The notes under the pieces were generated by a model that saw only the letters and a list, made by a program, of their open reading frames with translations, was not told the DNA's origin and did not search any database. Shown piece by piece: positions 60,411 through 64,000 of a stretch of 64,000 nt of DNA. The number at the start of each line of letters is the position of its first letter. The stretch's first letter is position 1. This stretch comes from Siphonodentalium dalli (taxonomy: Eukaryota; Mollusca; Scaphopoda; Gadilida; Siphonodentaliidae), in the NCBI GenBank assembly GCA_032622095.1, contig CP136066.1, positions 195,598,816-195,662,815 on the forward strand, read 5' to 3'. The translations under genes were made by a program, and so were the position numbers.

Positions 60411-60792
60411 CCCTTTACCCAACAGAACGGCCCTGTGCCAATGCATTCTCTTATATATGCGAGTCGACCATAGGTCGCCTCGCATATATAAGAGAATGCA
60501 TTGGCTTAGCACATTAAAAATTATAAAATTGTTAAAGAATGTAAGAAAAAATGTTAAAAAAAGATTTTTGTTAGGCCAATGCATTCTCTTATATATGCGA
60601 GGCGACCTATGGTCGACTCGCATATATAAGAGAATGCATTGGCACAGGGCATAACTGTAACTATCACAATGTGGTCAAGGAGCCGGTTCCAATGATATCC
60701 ATATTTGTATGGTTCTATTGAGACAGACCGAAGATATTTTAGACTGTTGAAGCTTTATTTGGCCGGTTTTGGCCGGTTTGTTGGGTAAAGGG
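60411..60792. mobile_element. Complete family P MITE with piggyBac-type ends
   Basis: CCCTTTACCCAACA (60411-60424) and its exact complement TGTTGGGTAAAGGG (60779-60792) are flanked by TTAA at 60407-60410 and 60793-60796. Inside are two P palindromes (60431-60506 and 60572-60648), mutually inverted. The 382-bp element encodes nothing credible. It lies 109 bp past the EGF-exon donor, in the intron. Confidence 0.92.
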
Positions 60793-60901
60793 TTAAAGTA
60801 TTATAGTACCATATCTGGGTTTGAACTTTTTTTGTCACCACATCCAATAGACAGCACAACCGTATTGGTAATTTCCGCAGCACATGCAACAGCTGACTTA
60901 C

Positions 60902-60992
60902 CTCTTGAGTATTGGCAGAAATCTCCGGAGAATTCCTCCCCACATAAACAGTGTGTAGCATTACATGGTTGTTTGTGCGAGCATGGACAGTC
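60902..60992 (-). CDS. EGF-like exon, probable upstream exon of the FReD gene
   Basis: A 91-bp minus-strand exon between an acceptor (atatgtttcag, just above 60992) and a strong donor (gtaagtcag, from 60901 downwards). It encodes DCPCSHKQPCNATHC then LCGEEFSGDFCQYSR. There are six cysteines with the terminal C-x-C-x8-C and Gly-x-x-Cys pattern of EGF-like modules. It ends one base into a codon (G), exactly what the FReD exon needs (G+AT gives Asp), producing QYSR-DCKAAS across the junction. EGF-like modules next to FReDs are common in secreted invertebrate proteins. Earlier exons (signal peptide) are not identified; I could not find them up to 64000. Confidence 0.75.
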
Positions 60993-63672
60993 CTGAAACA
61001 TATTTCAGAATTGTTGGTGAACCTGGCTCAAGTGTTCATTCATGTATACATGAACAATATATCGTATAACTGACATTGTTTAATCGGAATGGCACATTCA
61101 GATGTCTTTCGCCTCACATGAAGATGAATTATACACGTGTCTCTGAATCATAAATAACATCAGCTATTGGCATAGAGTCCATGGTGTGGTGTGATTGATA
61201 CACATGGTATCATGCGGGTGCATGTTGTGTGTGCAGGAAATAACTTACAATTCTTCATAGCCCAGTCAATTAACATAAAAATCGTGACTGGCCGGATTAA
61301 AGCATGAAATTTGGTACATATGTTCTTTGAACAAACGGTAATCTTTTTGGCGGGGGGTGCCCGGATTACCAGATACTGGTGAGAAATAAATTTGGTTTCC
61401 ATGGCATCTGGAAATGGGAGGATACGGGAAATACCTCTTTCTGTGAAACTAATTGGTACTATGTTTGATATTAGTATCTAAGTTGAGAACACAAGTGATT
61501 GGCCACTTCATAATATAAATGGGGGGAGACATATGTGTCAAGGTCATTCACTAAGGTCAAGGTAATTTAATAATAAGTTCATTTACAACAAGTAATTCTA
61601 CATTTACTTGCCCATAAATGCATTTATTTCGCAAATAACCCCAAACCATGTAATGTATGTAGAATCGGGAGTTTCTTGCCTTCAATTTGTGGTATGAACT
61701 GCCTTATAGATGGATTTTGTTTTCTAGTTTGAACTATTTGAATTGTCATAATCAGTGCCTAATTATGACAATTTTGTATCTGAGCTGCCCATTTGTCATT
61801 TGTAATTAGAAAATGGGTTTCGTAAAATGTTTTGTGAATTTTCAGCAACATGTTTTCATAAAGCCCATATACTGGAGACATTGGAAACCAACGTTAACAA
61901 GTTCTTATCACTTAGTTTCCTAAAATTGGTGTTGCCATAGCAACAGTGGGTGATTTCTGAGAATTCTGGAAAATTATCATATATAAAGTATATTGGTGAT
62001 AGGACTGGACTTATTGGTGGATATAGTTATATAATAATATTTATATAAATCTATTCTCCATAACGGACCGCCAGTACTCATCTCAATGGTCAAGGTCAAT
62101 GTGAAAGGTCAAGGTAATTGTGAAAAAAATGCTGTCTTTATAACTTTAGGTCATATTGTTTGTCTTTATGATTAACCTACCCCGATTTTATGCATTAGTC
62201 CATGAGCTGGTAGGACCCCTGGTGCACCCACTTCTTCTTTGGTATTTGTATGTACCATAATATGTTACCACTATGATGTGGTGGGGGGAATGGTATCCCA
62301 TATACGAGGGATGCCATTGTGATTTAATTTAACAGGCGGTGTGTAATTTTGTGGGTATTGGAATACTATATCCACCGGTAGCAAGAACATATATGACGTT
62401 GTCGTTGACGACGTCACCAGAATGTCAAAAGTTCACGCGATGACAATGAAAACGCAAATATAATAGTCAGGAAGCTGATAGGGTACTTATACATCGCACA
62501 CCATAGGTCTTAACCTGACCTCACTCATTTTATTCCTTATTATGTCCCTGAACTTTTAAGCAATGTTAACACGGAAAGAAAGTGTCCGCGTATATACGAA
62601 ACAAGATGGCGTCCAACATGGTCGCCGTGTTTTAAGACGAGGCACTATAAGTTAGGTTGATGCAAATTATAGAGAGAAAATCTTGACAAATGTATACAAA
62701 TGTATTATATTATTGTGAAGCTAGGACATAATGCTAGCATTTTATGGTTAAAATCTGAACTAGATTATATATAATGAAAATTTATATATTTTTGCAAACA
62801 AAATTACCCAATATTCTCTCTTTTTCATTTAACTTCGAAAAATCATTTAAATTGTGAATATTTTTACAAATGGAAATAATATTATTCAGTATATTTGCAA
62901 CAAAAACGACTTTAATACCGGTCAACTGGTTCATGTTTACGACCAGACAGTTTCCCATTTCATTTTCGCAGTTCTTCCTTCAGTTGTTTTGAGTGTATAA
63001 TCGTATTTTTTTGGAGCAGATTGTGAAATCGTGAATAGATGTATATACATGGCTCATGGTTTCCATTGTATAGTTCTCAATGCGATAAATTCGGCTTAGC
63101 ATATTCTGTCCTCGGGCTTAGTAAACACAGAAACCCTTTCGCCGTGAATACGATTTTCTCAGTTCCCGGCGGCAATCTAGCGCCTATTGTTTCACCGACT
63201 CATATTTCGTGTTTAATGATCACCCTTTCCGCTATATCCCTGGACAACAATCACCGTTTATATAATAACACACACAACTCCCACAAAGGGTGGTATTTTC
63301 GCACATAAACTCGCTGACATAACAGTGTCAAAACCCTGATATTAGTCTAGAATAGCAGTATCCATTGTGCACAAGACTCTACCGGAAGTGTCTTGGGCTG
63401 TTGACCACGAGTTCCGTCCCCGGAATGAGATAGCCCATTATAATTTTTTAATTGCGGCTTGTTGGAAAGATCGATTGGTTTTGTAAAATGTTGGAATTAA
63501 TACGGATCAAACTTCAAATGAAAGAAGTTCATTTGGAAATTTGACTCGCAATATAAACCTCAGGCACTTAAAGTGTTTCCCTGATCTCCAGTCACAAGTT
63601 GTTTTTATTACAACACAAAGCGTCTGCCATTGACATTACACGAAATCAACACCAATGTACACCTAATACTAA
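60993..63672. other. Stretch without an identified gene
   Basis: Probably an upstream intron of the EGF/FReD gene. 61300-61390 contains part of a widespread repeat ('gaaatttggtacatatgttc', 'ctttttggcgg'). TCAAGGTCA occurs at 61538-61546 and 62090-62098, each followed by a second AAGGTCA-like site. An 89-codon frame at 63039-63308 has no known domain. Confidence 0.45.
61538..62098 (+). promoter_or_regulatory. Two TCAAGGTCA sites (possible nuclear-receptor half-sites)
   Basis: TCAAGGTCA at 61538 and 62090 matches the extended half-site bound by ERR/SF-1-type nuclear receptors, and each has an AGGTCA-like neighbour within ~15 bp. In invertebrate genomes such text is also spread by repeats, so regulatory function is a weak inference. 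Confidence 0.2.
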
Positions 63673-64000
63673 TCTGGAGCATACACTCATCCCTGGATCG
63701 ATTACATCCAGGCGTCACTAGGAGAATTAGAACTGTCTGATATCTGGACAAACCAGTTTATACACGAAATTGACCCTAAATCGGTTAAAAATATCACACG
63801 ACAAACTCTGGAAAATAAATTTCAAAACCAGTGGAGAAACGAGATTAACTCTATGAATAAGTGTCGAAATTATCGAATCATAAAATATAAATTCACACAA
63901 GAAAAATATTTATCTGAACTCCACCAAAAACAAGCAGTGATTTTAGCTAAATTCAGATGTTCAAATCATCACATCCCAGTAGAAACTGGATCATGGTACA
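63673..64000 (+). pseudogene. LINE ORF2 (reverse transcriptase) C-terminal fragment, cut by window end
   Basis: An uninterrupted plus-strand frame from 63673 to the window edge reads AYTHPWIDYIQASLGELELS, then QFIHEI, NQWRNEINSMNKCRNYR, and ends QAVILAKFRCSNHHIPVETG. The last block is the 'RCSNH-LPIE-GRW' motif preceding the C-terminal cysteine cluster of many molluscan non-LTR retrotransposon polymerases. The frame is still open and may belong to a younger copy than the 23.3 kb relic. The catalytic RT core would lie upstream, but is not found here, so the copy is 5'-truncated. Confidence 0.8.

Overview
This is a 64 kb piece of an AT-rich animal nuclear genome. It is intron- and transposon-dominated, with no operons or bacterial signals. 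A fibrinogen-related domain gene, LINE ORF1 and ORF2 relics, a tRNA-derived SINE, piggyBac and Crypton relics and dense short inverted-repeat elements suggest a marine invertebrate, most likely a mollusc; that assignment is inference. Host coding sequence is sparse. The one clear host gene is on the minus strand: an EGF-like exon (60902-60992) and a terminal fibrinogen-related exon (54945-55582), whose splice phases join perfectly across a 5.3 kb intron filled with mobile elements.

The centre (29.5-43.4 kb) is a pile-up of transposase relics. A broken piggyBac N-terminus (29566-30381) and a broken piggyBac C-terminus (42860-43342) flank a multi-exon pseudogene of an uncharacterised DDE-like family (exons at 31324, 36479, 37971 and 39249). 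A 4.5 kb element (31932-36472) sits in one intron of that pseudogene. It carries a spliced tyrosine-recombinase gene of Crypton/DUF3504 type. Its left end, 12-bp inverted repeat and 148-bp right-end palindrome are repeated in a 1.03 kb internally deleted copy at 17102-18129. This autonomous/non-autonomous pair, studded with a recurring GTACCACAAAA motif, is the best candidate for an undescribed system here.

The rest is mainly short non-coding elements. At least five families (called E, K, M, P and R here) end at TTAA, the piggyBac/Kolobok-type target. For family E the uninterrupted target is present in a second LINE copy at 40036-40039, which demonstrates TTAA duplication. Seven K copies lie in one orientation between 46.6 and 60.3 kb; one sits 44 bp after the fibrinogen stop codon. 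Other groups are a 12-plus-copy family H, palindromic J elements, larger F elements with nested insertions, and elements built from ~171-bp internal tandem repeats (G and Q). There are also a 74-bp minisatellite, a CT microsatellite, long foldbacks and a ~180-bp degenerate tandem array.

Family letters (A, B, E, F, G, H, J, K, M, N, P, Q, R) are local labels assigned here by comparing copies within the window, not database names. Boundaries of repeats are approximate unless a TTAA or exact inverted repeat is stated.
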